A stretch of DNA of 64,000 nt from Streptomyces nodosus (GCF_008704995.1 NZ_CP023747.1:4867501-4931500); one strand, 5' to 3'; counted from the stretch's first letter, positions 41,551 through 50,900 are shown. The notes: generated from the sequence alone by a model not told the origin. Translations and numbers: made by a program.

Positions 41551-43257
41551 TCAGGGGGCAGAGATACGGCGGCCGCCCCGGCGGTCGGAGCCGCGGCCGC
41601 CGGTGTCGGCGGCGCCGCCCTTCGCCCCGCCGGTCGCCGACCGTCGGCCGGAACCACGGGCGGCCTTGCCGGAGGCGGCGCCGGTCGCCGCGGTTCCGGC
41701 CGCGGCCCGTCGGCTGGAACCGCCCTTGGCACTGTCGGCTCCCGCCCGGCGGGCGGAACCACGCTCACCGGTTGCGGACGTCCCGCCGCCTGCTGCCGCA
41801 CCGGCCCCGGACCGGCGGCCCGAGCCCCGGCCCGCAGTCCCGGTGGCAGCATCCGTCGCCGCTCCGGCCCCGCCGCCGCTCCGGCGGCGGCCGGACCGCC
41901 TGCCGGGTTCGGTGCCGGTCCTCCGGGCCGGGCGCGACGCCGTCGGCGCCGTCGGCTGGGGGACCTCGATGGTGACGGCCACACCGGAAGGCTCGCGGGC
42001 GCCGGTGATGGCGGCCAGTTCCGCGTCGCTCGAGGTGACGCGGGTCGTCCGGGGGCGGATCTTCGCGTCCGACATGAGCCGGGTGACGTCCCGCTTCTGG
42101 TCCGGCAGGACCAGCGTGACCACACTGCCGGAGCCGCCGGCGCGAGCCGTGCGGCCGCCCCGGTGGAGGTAGTCCTTGTGGTCGGTGGGGGGATCGACAT
42201 TGACGACGAGGTCGAGGTCGTCGATGTGTATGCCCCGGGCCGCGACGTTCGTCGCCACCAGGGCGGTGACCCGGCCGTCCTTGAACTGTTCCAGGGTGCG
42301 GGTCCGCTGCGGCTGGGAGCGACCCCCGTGCAGTGCCGCCGCACGGACACCGACGGCCAGAAGCCGCTTGGTGAGCCGGTCGGCGGACCTCTTGGTGTCC
42401 AGGAAGAGGATGACCCGTCCGTCACGGGCCGCGATGCGCGTGGTGACGGCCTTCTTGTCGGTCTCGTCCAGGACGTGGAGCACATGATGCTCCATGGTGG
42501 TCACCGCGCCCGCGGACGGATCCACGGAGTGCACGACCGGATCGGTCAGGAACCGCTGCACCAGACGGTCGATATTGCCGTCCAGGGTGGCCGAGAAGAG
42601 CAGGCGCTGTCCGTCGGGCCGCACCTGCTCGATCAGCTTGGTGATCTGCGGCAGAAAGCCCATGTCGGTCATCTGGTCGGCTTCGTCCAGCACCGTGATG
42701 CGTACGCTGTCGAGCCTGCAGTCCCCGCGTTCCACGAGGTCGTTGAGCCTGCCGGGGCTCGCCACGAGCACCTCGGCGCCGCGCCGGAGCACGCCGGCCT
42801 GCTTGGTGATGGACAGCCCGCCGACCACGGTGGCCAGCCGGAGGTTCACCGCCGTCGCGTAGGGGGTCAGCGCATCGGTCACCTGCTGGGCGAGCTCACG
42901 GGTGGGCACCAGCACCAGGGCGAGGGGAGCCTTGGGCTCCGCGCGCAGTCCTGCCGTGCGGGCCAGGAGCGCCAGCCCGAACGCCAGGGTCTTGCCGGAG
43001 CCGGTGCGTCCCCGTCCCAGCAGGTCACGGCCGGCGAGCGAGTTGGGCAGGGTGGCGGCCTGGATGGGGAAGGGGGTGGTCACGCCTTGCGCGGTGAGGG
43101 TCTTCAGCAGTCCCGCGGGCATGTCCAGACCGGCGAAGTCCTCGACGGCGGGAAGTGCGGGTGTCGTGCTTTCCGGCAGCCGGAATTCCCTCGGCGACGA
43201 CGTGGACGGCGCGGTCGACGGAACGCGCCGGTTCGACTTCTGGGGTCTGCGGGACAT
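41551..43257 (-). CDS. DEAD-box RNA helicase downstream of csp
   Basis: 568 residues from ATG 43257. Q-motif FPIQAATL (~res 64), RTGSGKT (~res 87), VLDEADQMTD (~res 195), SATLDGN, and HRGGRTARAGG (~res 374; the usual HRIGRTGRAG is changed at two positions). Core ~45-420, then a ~150-residue Gly/Ala/Ser/Arg-rich tail with many GRRSG-type units. Directly downstream of a csp gene with only a hairpin between, so a cold-induced RNA-remodelling pair is likely. A GAAGGG sits about 10 nt before the start. Confidence 0.88.
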   Translation of the reverse strand: MSRRPQKSNRRVPSTAPSTSSPREFRLPESTTPALPAVEDFAGLDMPAGLLKTLTAQGVTTPFPIQAATLPNSLAGRDLLGRGRTGSGKTLAFGLALLARTAGLRAEPKAPLALVLVPTRELAQQVTDALTPYATAVNLRLATVVGGLSITKQAGVLRRGAEVLVASPGRLNDLVERGDCRLDSVRITVLDEADQMTDMGFLPQITKLIEQVRPDGQRLLFSATLDGNIDRLVQRFLTDPVVHSVDPSAGAVTTMEHHVLHVLDETDKKAVTTRIAARDGRVILFLDTKRSADRLTKRLLAVGVRAAALHGGRSQPQRTRTLEQFKDGRVTALVATNVAARGIHIDDLDLVVNVDPPTDHKDYLHRGGRTARAGGSGSVVTLVLPDQKRDVTRLMSDAKIRPRTTRVTSSDAELAAITGAREPSGVAVTIEVPQPTAPTASRPARRTGTEPGRRSGRRRSGGGAGAATDAATGTAGRGSGRRSGAGAAAGGGTSATGERGSARRAGADSAKGGSSRRAAAGTAATGAASGKAARGSGRRSATGGAKGGAADTGGRGSDRRGGRRISAP

Positions 43258-43287
43258 GCAAATATTGCCCTTCTGGAAACAACACAA

Positions 43288-43322
43288 ACCGGGGTCCGCA
43301 CCATGACGGTGCGGACCCCGGT
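43288..43322. terminator. 15-bp hairpin between csp and helicase
   Basis: ACCGGGGTCCGCACC pairs perfectly with GGTGCGGACCCCGGT around ATGAC. On the minus strand it is followed by T-rich sequence. Placed inside the csp-helicase spacer, it can act as a partial terminator that lowers helicase expression. Confidence 0.78.
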
Positions 43323-43343
43323 GAGTGGATACGCGTCCGGCGA

Positions 43344-43547
43344 TCAGGCGGGGACGATGTTCTCCGCCTGCGGGCCCTTCTGGCCCTGCGTGACGTCGAA
43401 GGAGACCCGCTGGCCCTCCTGCAGCTCACGGAAGCCCTGGGTCGCGATGTTCGAGTAGTGAGCGAAGACGTCGGGGCCGCCGCCGTCCTGCTGGATGAAG
43501 CCGAAACCCTTTTCGGCGTTGAACCACTTCACGGTTCCCTGTGCCAT
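43344..43547 (-). CDS. csp: Cold-shock domain protein (CspA family)
   Basis: 67 residues from ATG 43547 (GAAGGAGAAAG upstream). RNP-1 GFGFIQQDG (KGFGFI) and RNP-2 DVFAHYS are intact, with MAQGTVKWFNAEKG at the start, so it is a single-domain single-stranded nucleic-acid chaperone. It has an AT-rich 5' leader of ~80-90 nt, a common trait of cold-shock genes. Confidence 0.95.
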   Translation of the reverse strand: MAQGTVKWFNAEKGFGFIQQDGGGPDVFAHYSNIATQGFRELQEGQRVSFDVTQGQKGPQAENIVPA

Positions 43548-43603
43548 GACTTTCTCCTTCTGTAGGCAGAGGCCCCATCCGGAGATGCCGGAAAACAAAT
43601 AAA

Positions 43604-43635
43604 GCGCCTAAAGGATAAACATTCCCGTCAGGCGC
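43604..43635 (-). other. Hairpin in csp 5' leader
   Basis: GCGCCT and AGGCGC (6 bp) close a 20-nt AT-rich loop within the transcribed leader. Possible thermosensitive structure. Confidence 0.35.
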
Positions 43636-43664
43636 ACATAAGTTCATGGGTACCACAACTGCAA
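43636..43664 (-). promoter_or_regulatory. Promoter of csp
   Basis: Minus strand TTGCAG (43659-43664), 17-nt spacer, TTATGT (43636-43641). The predicted transcript has a leader of about 80 nt before ATG 43547. Confidence 0.55.
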
Positions 43665-43755
43665 CACCAGAACCTTAGCACAGCACGGCGGCGTGTGTGG
43701 GATCTTCCGGGTGCGCTCCGGGTTTCCTCGGAGCCGCGGAGCGCACCCGCCGTCG

Positions 43756-45291
43756 TCATGAGCAGACCGTGCCGTCCTTCGGGACCGTGCCGTTCAGCAG
43801 ATAGGCGTTCACGGTCGAGTCCACACAGCGGCTCCCGCTGCCGTACGCCCCATGGCCCTCGCCCTTCCAGGTGAGCTCGACACCGACGTCCTTGCCCAGC
43901 CCGTCGGCCATCTTCCGGGCGCCCTCGTACGGTGTGGCCGGGTCCCCGGTGTTGCCCACCACCAGCACGGGTGCCGCTCCCGGGGCACTGACCTCCGGAT
44001 GGTCGAACTGCCCGGCCACCGGCCAGTCGTGGCACCAGCCCGCCGTGTCCCAGCCCAGGTACTCGCCGAACACCGGAGAGATCTTCTCGAACTCCGGCAG
44101 CAGCCTCCTCGTCTCCTCGGCCGTCGGCCGCTGCCTGCTGTCCAGGCACGATATGGCCCGCTGGGCGTGTGTGGTCGTGCCGTACTGCCCCGTGGCGCTC
44201 CGCTCGTTGTAGCGGTCGGCGAGCCGCAGCAGCTCGGAACCGTCCCCCGCCTCCGCCGCCTTCAGTGCGGCGGTGAGCGTGGGCCAGCCCTCCTCGCTGT
44301 AGAGCGGCACCACGATTCCGGTGAGCGCCAGGGTCTGGGTGAGCATCCGGTCGGACGACGCCGGCAACGGCTTCTCGTCGAGCCGCTTCAGCAGATCCGC
44401 GATCTTCCGGGTGCCCTGTTCGGGGTCCTGGCCCGTCGAGGTGAGGTAGTTGTCCAGCGCGCGCTGGAACCCACGGGCCTGGTTCTTGGCATGGCCCACC
44501 ATGTCGGCGGTCGGGTCGACCACGGCGTCCAGAACCAGCCGGCCCACGTTCTTCGGGAACAGGTGGGCGTAGACGCCGCCGAGTTCGGTGCCGTAGGAGA
44601 TGCCGAAGTAGTGCGTCTTCCGGTCGCCGAGCACCTGGCGCATCAGATCCATGTCCCGCGCGGTGTCGGCCGTGGAGACATGCGCGAGCAGCTTTCCTGC
44701 GGCCTGCCGGCATCCCTCACCGAAGCCGGCGGCGTCGTCCAGAAACGCCTTCTCCTCGCCGGCGTCGTCGGGAGTCGCGTCGATCGTCTCGGCGGCCTGG
44801 ATCGCCTTGTCGTCGCGGCAGCGGATGCCCTGGCTGGCGCCGACCCCGCGCGGATCCCAGCTCACCAGGTCGTACCGCTCATGGAGTGCGGCGACCGTGT
44901 TCGTGTACAACGGCATCATCGAGATCCCGGAGCCTCCGGGGCCGCCGAAGTTGAACAGCAACGACCCGATGCGGTCGCCGCCGCTCGCCCGGGAACGGAT
45001 CAGCCCCAGACCGATCGTCTCCCCCTCGGGCTTCGCCCAGTCCAGCGGCACCTTCAGCGTCGTGCACCGCCAGTCGCCGCCCGGCGCCGACGGCCCCTTG
45101 CAGCGGTTCCACTCGAGCTTCTGGGAGGTGAGCGAGGAGGGCAGGCCCGAGGAGGTCGCGGGAGGCGGGGCCGCCGACGATCCGGGTCCGCCCCTCGCGT
45201 CGTCCCCACCCTCGCCGGACGAGCCGCCGACGCAGCCGGCCGTCAACATCGCCGCCGCGACCGCGGTCGTCCACCGAACAAAACGTGACAT
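43756..45291 (-). CDS. Secreted tripeptidyl aminopeptidase-like hydrolase (lipoprotein)
   Basis: 511 residues from ATG 45291 (GGGGGG upstream). Signal with lipobox LTAGC (Cys ~20), so lipid-anchored. Alpha/beta hydrolase S33 family: NFGGPGGSG oxyanion loop (~res 114), GISYGTELGG nucleophile Ser (~res 227), VGNTGDPATPYEG acid (~res 440), GEGHGAYGSG His (~res 471). Family members such as Streptomyces tripeptidyl aminopeptidases remove N-terminal tripeptides from secreted proteins. Paralogous to the next gene (same motifs, same Cys ends). Confidence 0.9.
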   Translation of the reverse strand: MSRFVRWTTAVAAAMLTAGCVGGSSGEGGDDARGGPGSSAAPPPATSSGLPSSLTSQKLEWNRCKGPSAPGGDWRCTTLKVPLDWAKPEGETIGLGLIRSRASGGDRIGSLLFNFGGPGGSGISMMPLYTNTVAALHERYDLVSWDPRGVGASQGIRCRDDKAIQAAETIDATPDDAGEEKAFLDDAAGFGEGCRQAAGKLLAHVSTADTARDMDLMRQVLGDRKTHYFGISYGTELGGVYAHLFPKNVGRLVLDAVVDPTADMVGHAKNQARGFQRALDNYLTSTGQDPEQGTRKIADLLKRLDEKPLPASSDRMLTQTLALTGIVVPLYSEEGWPTLTAALKAAEAGDGSELLRLADRYNERSATGQYGTTTHAQRAISCLDSRQRPTAEETRRLLPEFEKISPVFGEYLGWDTAGWCHDWPVAGQFDHPEVSAPGAAPVLVVGNTGDPATPYEGARKMADGLGKDVGVELTWKGEGHGAYGSGSRCVDSTVNAYLLNGTVPKDGTVCS

Positions 45292-45455
45292 GTGACCCCC
45301 CTGACACGCTCCCCGCACGGAACCGCGAGGAGCAGTCAGACCATGGTAGGTGGATCGGGTCGAGCCCATTGTTGCCTGTGGAAAACTCTCTGACCTGCGA
45401 CTTCCCGGAAGCGCCGGTGCCAAGGGAGCGCGGCCGCCAGTGCCGCGGCAGGCCG

Positions 45456-45481
45456 CTAGGTGCAGACCCTAGGTGCAGACC
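45456..45481 (-). repeat. 13-bp tandem duplication at a stop codon
   Basis: CTAGGTGCAGACC occurs twice head to tail (45456-45468, 45469-45481). On the minus strand the second copy ends the peptidase gene (..CTGCACCTAG) and the first repeats that ending. Looks like a recent slippage duplication. Confidence 0.7.
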
Positions 45482-47037
45482 TTGCCCGCCGGAGGGACCT
45501 TCCCGTGCAGCAGATAGTTGTTCACGACGTCCTGCACACACGCGTTGCCGCTGTCGTACGAGCCGTGCCCCTCACCCTTGAAGGTCAGCTCGACGGCGAC
45601 CCCCGGGCCGAGCGCCTGCACCATCCTCCGGGTGCCCTCGTACGGGGTGGCCGGGTCGCCGGTGTTGCCGACCACCAGGATCGGGGCGGAACCGGGCGCG
45701 CTCACGTCCGCGTGGGCGGCGGCTCCCGCCACCGGCCAGTCGGTGCAACTGAGCATGCCCCAGGCCAGGAAGTCGCCGAACACCGGGGAGGCGGCCCGGA
45801 ACTGCGGCAGCTTCGCCTTCACATCGGCGACGGTGTATCTCGCTCTCTGGTCCGCGCAGTTGATGGAGACGTTCGCGGACATGAGGTTGTTGTACTGGCC
45901 GCTCTCGTTGCGCCCGTTCATGGCGTCCGCCAGCAGCATCAGCACCTTGCCGTCACCGGCGTATGCCTGTTGCAGCCCCACGGTGAGGTAGGTCCAGAAG
46001 GCCTTGGAGTAGAGGGCCTGGGCGATGCCGCTGGTCGCGGCGGTCCGGGTCAGCACACGGGGAGGAAGCCCGGGGAGCGGCTTGCTGTCGAGGCTCTTGA
46101 GCAGGGCGACGATCCGGTTCTGCACATCCTGCGCGGTGCTGCCGACCGGGCATCCCGCGCTCTGTGCGACGCAGTTGCGGGCGTAGTCCTCGAGTGCGCG
46201 CTGGAAGCCCCTGGCCTGTCCGAGCGCACTCTCCGCCGGGCTCTGGGTCGGGTCGACGACCGCGTCGAGCACCATCCGCCCCACATTCTGAGGGAACAGA
46301 TGTGCGTAGACGCCGCCGAGTTCGGTGCCGTAGGAGATGCCGAAGTAGTGCAGCCTGGCATCGCCGAGCACCTGGCGCATCAGGTCCATGTCGCGGGCGG
46401 CGTCGGTGGTGCGCAGATAGGGGAGCAGCCTCCCGGCGTTGACCTCGCAGGCATGGTTGAACTGCCGGATGGCGTTCAGATACGACTGCTGCTCGGCCGC
46501 GGTGGAAGGCACCGCGTCCTGCTGGAAGTAGGTGTCCAGCTGCTGATCGTTCTCGCAGATCACGCCCGCGCTGCGGCCGACCCCGCGGGGGTCGAAGCTC
46601 ACCAGGTCGTAACGGGTGCCGAGGGTCGTGTAGTCGGGGGCGAAGGACGGCAGGGTGCTGACCCCGGAGCCGCCGGGGCCGCCGAAGTTGAAGATGAGGG
46701 AGCCTATGCGCTGCTCCGGGGGGCCGCTGGCCTTCACCCGGATCAGTGCGATGCCGATGGTGGCGCCCTTGGGGTCGTTCCAGTTCAGGGGCGTCCTCAT
46801 GGTGGCGCACTGCCAACGGCCGCCGGTCGGCAGGGGAACGGGGGCGCTGCCGCCGCCCTCCGAGGCCGACGGCGCGGGGCAGTCCTTCCAGTTCAGCGTC
46901 TGACTGGACAGGTTGAGCGTCGAAGGCGGGGGGCTCGCGGCCGTGGGAGCGGTGGCACGGCCTATCAGTGGGAAGGACACGAGGACGGCGGCGGTGGCGG
47001 CCAGGGTGGTGGCGCGGATCCGGTGACGGTTCGGCAT
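45469..47037 (-). CDS. Second secreted tripeptidyl aminopeptidase-like hydrolase
   Basis: 522 residues from ATG 47037. Signal peptide ends in a classical region (VLVSFPLIGRATAPTAAS) without lipobox, so the protein is probably released. Same motifs as its neighbour: NFGGPGGSG, GISYGTELGG, VGNTGDPATPYEG, GEGHGSYDSG. The extra Cys pair (NCVAQSAGC) is not in the other copy. Tandem duplication followed by divergence in anchoring is likely. Stop codon lies in a 13-bp tandem repeat. Confidence 0.9.
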   Translation of the reverse strand: MPNRHRIRATTLAATAAVLVSFPLIGRATAPTAASPPPSTLNLSSQTLNWKDCPAPSASEGGGSAPVPLPTGGRWQCATMRTPLNWNDPKGATIGIALIRVKASGPPEQRIGSLIFNFGGPGGSGVSTLPSFAPDYTTLGTRYDLVSFDPRGVGRSAGVICENDQQLDTYFQQDAVPSTAAEQQSYLNAIRQFNHACEVNAGRLLPYLRTTDAARDMDLMRQVLGDARLHYFGISYGTELGGVYAHLFPQNVGRMVLDAVVDPTQSPAESALGQARGFQRALEDYARNCVAQSAGCPVGSTAQDVQNRIVALLKSLDSKPLPGLPPRVLTRTAATSGIAQALYSKAFWTYLTVGLQQAYAGDGKVLMLLADAMNGRNESGQYNNLMSANVSINCADQRARYTVADVKAKLPQFRAASPVFGDFLAWGMLSCTDWPVAGAAAHADVSAPGSAPILVVGNTGDPATPYEGTRRMVQALGPGVAVELTFKGEGHGSYDSGNACVQDVVNNYLLHGKVPPAGKVCT

Positions 47038-47173
47038 GTTTTTATCGTGGGGCCGCCCCGGGCGGAACGCCCGGGGCGGCGGGCCGTGCGGGTGACGTCG
47101 GGTGCCGTGCGCCGCGTGTCGCGTTGCACGACGGCCGACGCACCGTCATCTCCTGCCCGAGCCGTCCTTTGTT

Positions 47174-50038
47174 CTAGAGCGAGCCTCTGCGGGTCAGATG
47201 GTTGAAGAAGAGCCATCCCGGCAGCACCGGCAGCCACAGCGTCAGCAGCCGGTACATCAGCACCGCGGGCGCCGCGACCTCCTTGGGGAGGCCCACGGCG
47301 ATCAGGCCGACCGTGAGGGTCGCCTCCACGGCGCCCACACCGCCCGGGGTCGGGGCGGCCGAACCGAGCGCGTTGCCCGCGAGGAAGACGACCGCCACGC
47401 TGGCCAGGCTGAGCGTGGTCTTCTCCTCGTGTCCGAACGCGCGGATCGAGGCGTCCAGGCACATCACGAAGGACGCGGTCAGCAGCAGCATGCCGCCGAT
47501 GCCGGTGATCAGCTTCTGCGGCCGCTGGAGCACGTCGAGCATGCGGGGCACGACCCCGGCGAACAGCGACCGTACGCGTGTGACGACGAACTTCCGCAGG
47601 AACGGCACCGAGGTCACCACCAGGACCAGCACCGCGACCGTCAGCAGACCGGCGATGACCGTGCGGGACGGCGACAGGGAGGGAGTCTTCTCGGTGCCCG
47701 TGAGATAGCCGAACGACAGCAGCATCAGCACATGGCAGCCCAGCCCGAACAGCTGGGAGGCGCCGACGCTCGCCACGGCGAGGCCCGGCCGCACGCCCGC
47801 GCGCTGCAGGAACCGCGTGTTGAGCGCGACCCCGCCGACCGCCGCGGGCGCGACGATCTTCACGAACGACCCGGCGACCTGGGCCGCCGTGGTCCGCCAG
47901 AAGGGCACCCGCTCGGGCACGAAGCCCAGCAGGGCCATCGCCGCCGCGACATAGCTCAGTGCCGAGAAGGCCACGGCCGCCGCCACCCAGCCCCACTCGG
48001 CGTGGGCGAAGAGCGTGCCGAACTCGATGTGGGTGAGCTGGGTCAGCAGGAAGTACGCGCCGATGGCACCGGCCATGAAACTGATCAGAGTGCGGGGTCG
48101 CACCCGCTCCAGGCGGGCCGGTTCGACCGGCGCCTGTGGCCGGATCCGCAGCACCTGATGGCGGATCTGGGTGAGCAGATCCTCCTCACGTGCCCCTTCC
48201 AGCGCCTCGTCGATCGCCCGTTTCTCGGCCCGCTGCTCGGCGCGCGCGGACTTCTTGTCGGGCTTGTCGAGGACGACTCCGGTGGCCTCGCGTTCCTCTT
48301 CCAGACGGGCCGCCTTGGCCAGCCGGGACGCCTCCAGGACTGCCTCCCGCTCGCGCTCCGCCCGCTCGCGGGCCAGTCTTCTGAGCGTCGCGCGGGTGGA
48401 GCGCGTCAGCGCGATGGGCTGGAGCATGGGCAGACAGTCGGCCACCGCGTCGGGGCCGAGGACGCCGACCGCGGACGCCACCGAGCGTTCCGCGCCGACG
48501 CGCAGCCCGAGCGTGGTGAGCAGTTGTGCGATGTCCATCCGCAGCACCAGATCTCCGGCCGCGATCTCCCCGTTGCGCATGTCCGTGAGCACCACGGTGC
48601 CGGAACGATCCACCACGATGGCGTCCCCGGCGAGCCTGCGGTGCGCGATGCGCCGCGACTGCAGGGCCCGTACCTGCTGCCAGGTGTCGCGCAGCAGCGC
48701 GTCGGTGATCTCCTCGTCGGCCAGCTGGTCGAGGGTGCGTCCGCCGGTGTGCTCGTAGATCAGCATCACGGCGTCCGGACCGAGCTCCGAGGTCGCGATC
48801 AGCCGCGGGGCGTTGGCGCCGGCCGCGATCGCCGCATAGGCCAGGAGAGCCTCCTGCTCCAGGGCCTGGCGCAGCGACTGCAGACTGCTCTTGGTGGTGA
48901 TCCCGCGCAGCGTCAGACGTCTCCAGGTGCGGTAGAAGAAGCCCTGGGCCTGCTGTTCGCGGTCGACGACGGTGACATCGAGGGGTGGGCCGTCCTCCAG
49001 GGTGACGAAGTAGCGCCGGCCGCGGTCCCCGTTGTCCGTGGTGTCGGCCGTGTCCTCGCGGGCCGCGCTCACCGGGCGGAATCCCACCGTGCGCAGGCCC
49101 GCCATCAGGGTCTGTCCGGTCGGCCGTACGTTCGGTGAGCCGACGGCGTACAGCGTGCCGGCCGCGACGCTCCAGCCGATCAGCACGGTCAGGACGATCG
49201 AGAAGGGTGTCGTATAGCCGGTGACCAGCATCGAGAAGGCGTCGAGCAGCAGCACCACCCACAGCACGGCACGCCATCTCGGTCTGCGTGACATGCCCAC
49301 GGCCGTCATATAGGCGATCACGGGTGCGAGATAGCCGTGCACCGGATCGGTCAGGGCGTGCAGATTGCCGGGGGAGGGCTGGGTGAGCGCCTCCTGGATG
49401 GAGGACGGGGCGCCCCTGGCGACCCACAGGTCCGCGGCGAGCGTCACCCCATGGGCGAGGACCGCCGCGAGAACGCCGTCGGCGATGCGCAGCCCGTCCC
49501 GCTTGATCAGCCGTTCGATCGCGAAGGCGACCGGCACCAGCAGGATCGCGATGCTGGACGCCAGACCCGCGATCTTGATCAGCAGATCGGGTGCCTGTCC
49601 CGTGCCCTTGTTGATGTCCTGTTCGAGCCCCGAGGTGGTGCCATGGGCGAAGGCCGCGATCGCGAGCAGCACCACGATCGCCAGCACGCCCACCAGGAGG
49701 CGCATCAGATCGGACGGCCGGTGCACACGCGCCGGGAGCAGAGGTTCGTCGCCCTCCACCGCGTCGTTGTGGGAGTCGGTGCGGTGCCGGTCGGACCCGG
49801 ACCGCCGCCGGGCGTCCGCCGCCCGCCGCTCCTTGCCCCCGTCGGCCTTGTGGTTCATGGTGTCGCGTTCGTGTGCTGTCGGTGCTTCTGCTCCGGTACG
49901 GGCCTTTTCGTCGTCGGTACGGGCCCTGTCGCCGTCCGCGCCTTCGCCGGTGTTCCGGCCCGTGCGGCCGGTGTCCGGGCGCGACGGGCCCTCAGAGGCG
50001 CCCTCCGCTCCGTCGGGGTGCGCACCCTGCTCCGTCAT
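47174..50038 (-). CDS. Flippase-like membrane protein with degenerate kinase domain
   Basis: 954 residues from ATG 50038 (AAGAAGAGG upstream). Order: disordered charged N-terminus (~1-95), about six membrane helices (~100-280), a protein-kinase-like domain (~300-560) with IAHRRLAGDAIVVDRSG in the catalytic-loop place and LTDMRNGEIA where DFG would be, a charged coiled-coil linker (~575-640), and a C-terminal UPF0104/lysylphosphatidylglycerol synthase TM region of ~8 helices (~660-945; APTPGGVGAVEATLTVGL is diagnostic). The HRD/DFG residues are changed, so phosphotransfer is doubtful; nucleotide or lipid-linked ligand binding is possible. Lipid translocation is inference. Confidence 0.82.
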   Translation of the reverse strand: MTEQGAHPDGAEGASEGPSRPDTGRTGRNTGEGADGDRARTDDEKARTGAEAPTAHERDTMNHKADGGKERRAADARRRSGSDRHRTDSHNDAVEGDEPLLPARVHRPSDLMRLLVGVLAIVVLLAIAAFAHGTTSGLEQDINKGTGQAPDLLIKIAGLASSIAILLVPVAFAIERLIKRDGLRIADGVLAAVLAHGVTLAADLWVARGAPSSIQEALTQPSPGNLHALTDPVHGYLAPVIAYMTAVGMSRRPRWRAVLWVVLLLDAFSMLVTGYTTPFSIVLTVLIGWSVAAGTLYAVGSPNVRPTGQTLMAGLRTVGFRPVSAAREDTADTTDNGDRGRRYFVTLEDGPPLDVTVVDREQQAQGFFYRTWRRLTLRGITTKSSLQSLRQALEQEALLAYAAIAAGANAPRLIATSELGPDAVMLIYEHTGGRTLDQLADEEITDALLRDTWQQVRALQSRRIAHRRLAGDAIVVDRSGTVVLTDMRNGEIAAGDLVLRMDIAQLLTTLGLRVGAERSVASAVGVLGPDAVADCLPMLQPIALTRSTRATLRRLARERAEREREAVLEASRLAKAARLEEEREATGVVLDKPDKKSARAEQRAEKRAIDEALEGAREEDLLTQIRHQVLRIRPQAPVEPARLERVRPRTLISFMAGAIGAYFLLTQLTHIEFGTLFAHAEWGWVAAAVAFSALSYVAAAMALLGFVPERVPFWRTTAAQVAGSFVKIVAPAAVGGVALNTRFLQRAGVRPGLAVASVGASQLFGLGCHVLMLLSFGYLTGTEKTPSLSPSRTVIAGLLTVAVLVLVVTSVPFLRKFVVTRVRSLFAGVVPRMLDVLQRPQKLITGIGGMLLLTASFVMCLDASIRAFGHEEKTTLSLASVAVVFLAGNALGSAAPTPGGVGAVEATLTVGLIAVGLPKEVAAPAVLMYRLLTLWLPVLPGWLFFNHLTRRGSL

Positions 50039-50223
50039 CGCCTCTTCTTGATCTCGTATCACCGGTTACCGCCCGCATGATGGTGGCACGTCCACCCGAC
50101 ACACGGGGGCATCAGGGTGCAATACGGGGGCGCACAGTCTGCCGGAAGCGCAGCGTCGGGGCGAGGGATACGCTCGGCCGCTCTCATGTCACATTGTCGG
50201 TGGAGTGGGGCAGGATGGGGCGG

Positions 50224-50628
50224 ATGAGCGAGGAGAGCCTTCCGGTACATACCCTGCCCGACTATGCGGAACACGTCCTTGACCTGGCCGAACGCATTCC
50301 GCCGGGACGTGTGATGACCTACGGGGACATGGCCGAGTGGCTGGGGGAGGGTGGTCCGCGTCAGGTGGGCCGGGTGATGGCCCACTACGGAGGGACGGTC
50401 CCCTGGTGGCGTGTCGTCCGCGCCGACGGCGTGCTGCTCCCGGGCCATGAACGCGAGGCGCTGGACCGCTACCGCGAGGAGGGCACCCCCCTGCGCGAAG
50501 CCGGCCGGGCGTCCGAGGGCCATCAGCCGCGCATCGACATGAGACGGGCGCGCTGGGACGGCAACGAACGGGCGGATGCTCACATCCGACAGCTTCCGGC
50601 ATCGTACGGACCCGGGGCGCACCCGTAG
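50224..50628 (+). CDS. Alkyltransferase-like (ATL) protein
   Basis: 134 residues from ATG 50224. MGMT-type DNA-binding domain: YAEHVLDLAERIPPGRVMTY, GGPRQVGRVM (Arg-finger helix). The alkyl-acceptor PCHR is replaced by PWWR (~res 60), which marks the ATL family: it binds O6-alkylguanine without repairing it and recruits nucleotide-excision repair. C-terminal ~50 residues are extra. Lies upstream of adnA as Rv3204 lies near Rv3202c-Rv3201c. Confidence 0.87.
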   Translation: MSEESLPVHTLPDYAEHVLDLAERIPPGRVMTYGDMAEWLGEGGPRQVGRVMAHYGGTVPWWRVVRADGVLLPGHEREALDRYREEGTPLREAGRASEGHQPRIDMRRARWDGNERADAHIRQLPASYGPGAHP

Positions 50629-50900
50629 CCCGTTCGGGGGACGCGTCGCACGTCGATGACATGCCGTACGGTCGTGGGTCAGCGGGAGAGGCGGGAGCCC
50701 CGGGCATCCCGGACCGGGCGAAGGCCCTGCTTCCGCGGCGTGTGCGGGCGTGGCGTCGACGGCCCGCGCACCGCTCATCGGGCGTCCGCCGCCCGTCGCG
50801 CGCGGTCCCCCGCGCACCCGTCGCCCCACCACCACTCCTCCACGACGGCGCCCCGCGCCGGAAACGACAGGCAGCACGACCACCAGGACCGGCGAACCAC
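50629..50900. other. 272-bp region upstream of adnA
   Basis: The adnA frame is open through it (to 50661), but its codon use and composition (Arg/Pro-rich) are not like the helicase and no start with a ribosome site is clear. I see no separate gene or strong promoter motif. Confidence 0.45.

Noticed and set aside
47102..49138. 678-codon plus-strand frame opposite the flippase-like gene
   Set aside because: His/Arg/Gln-rich composition typical of reverse-complement frames; no motif.
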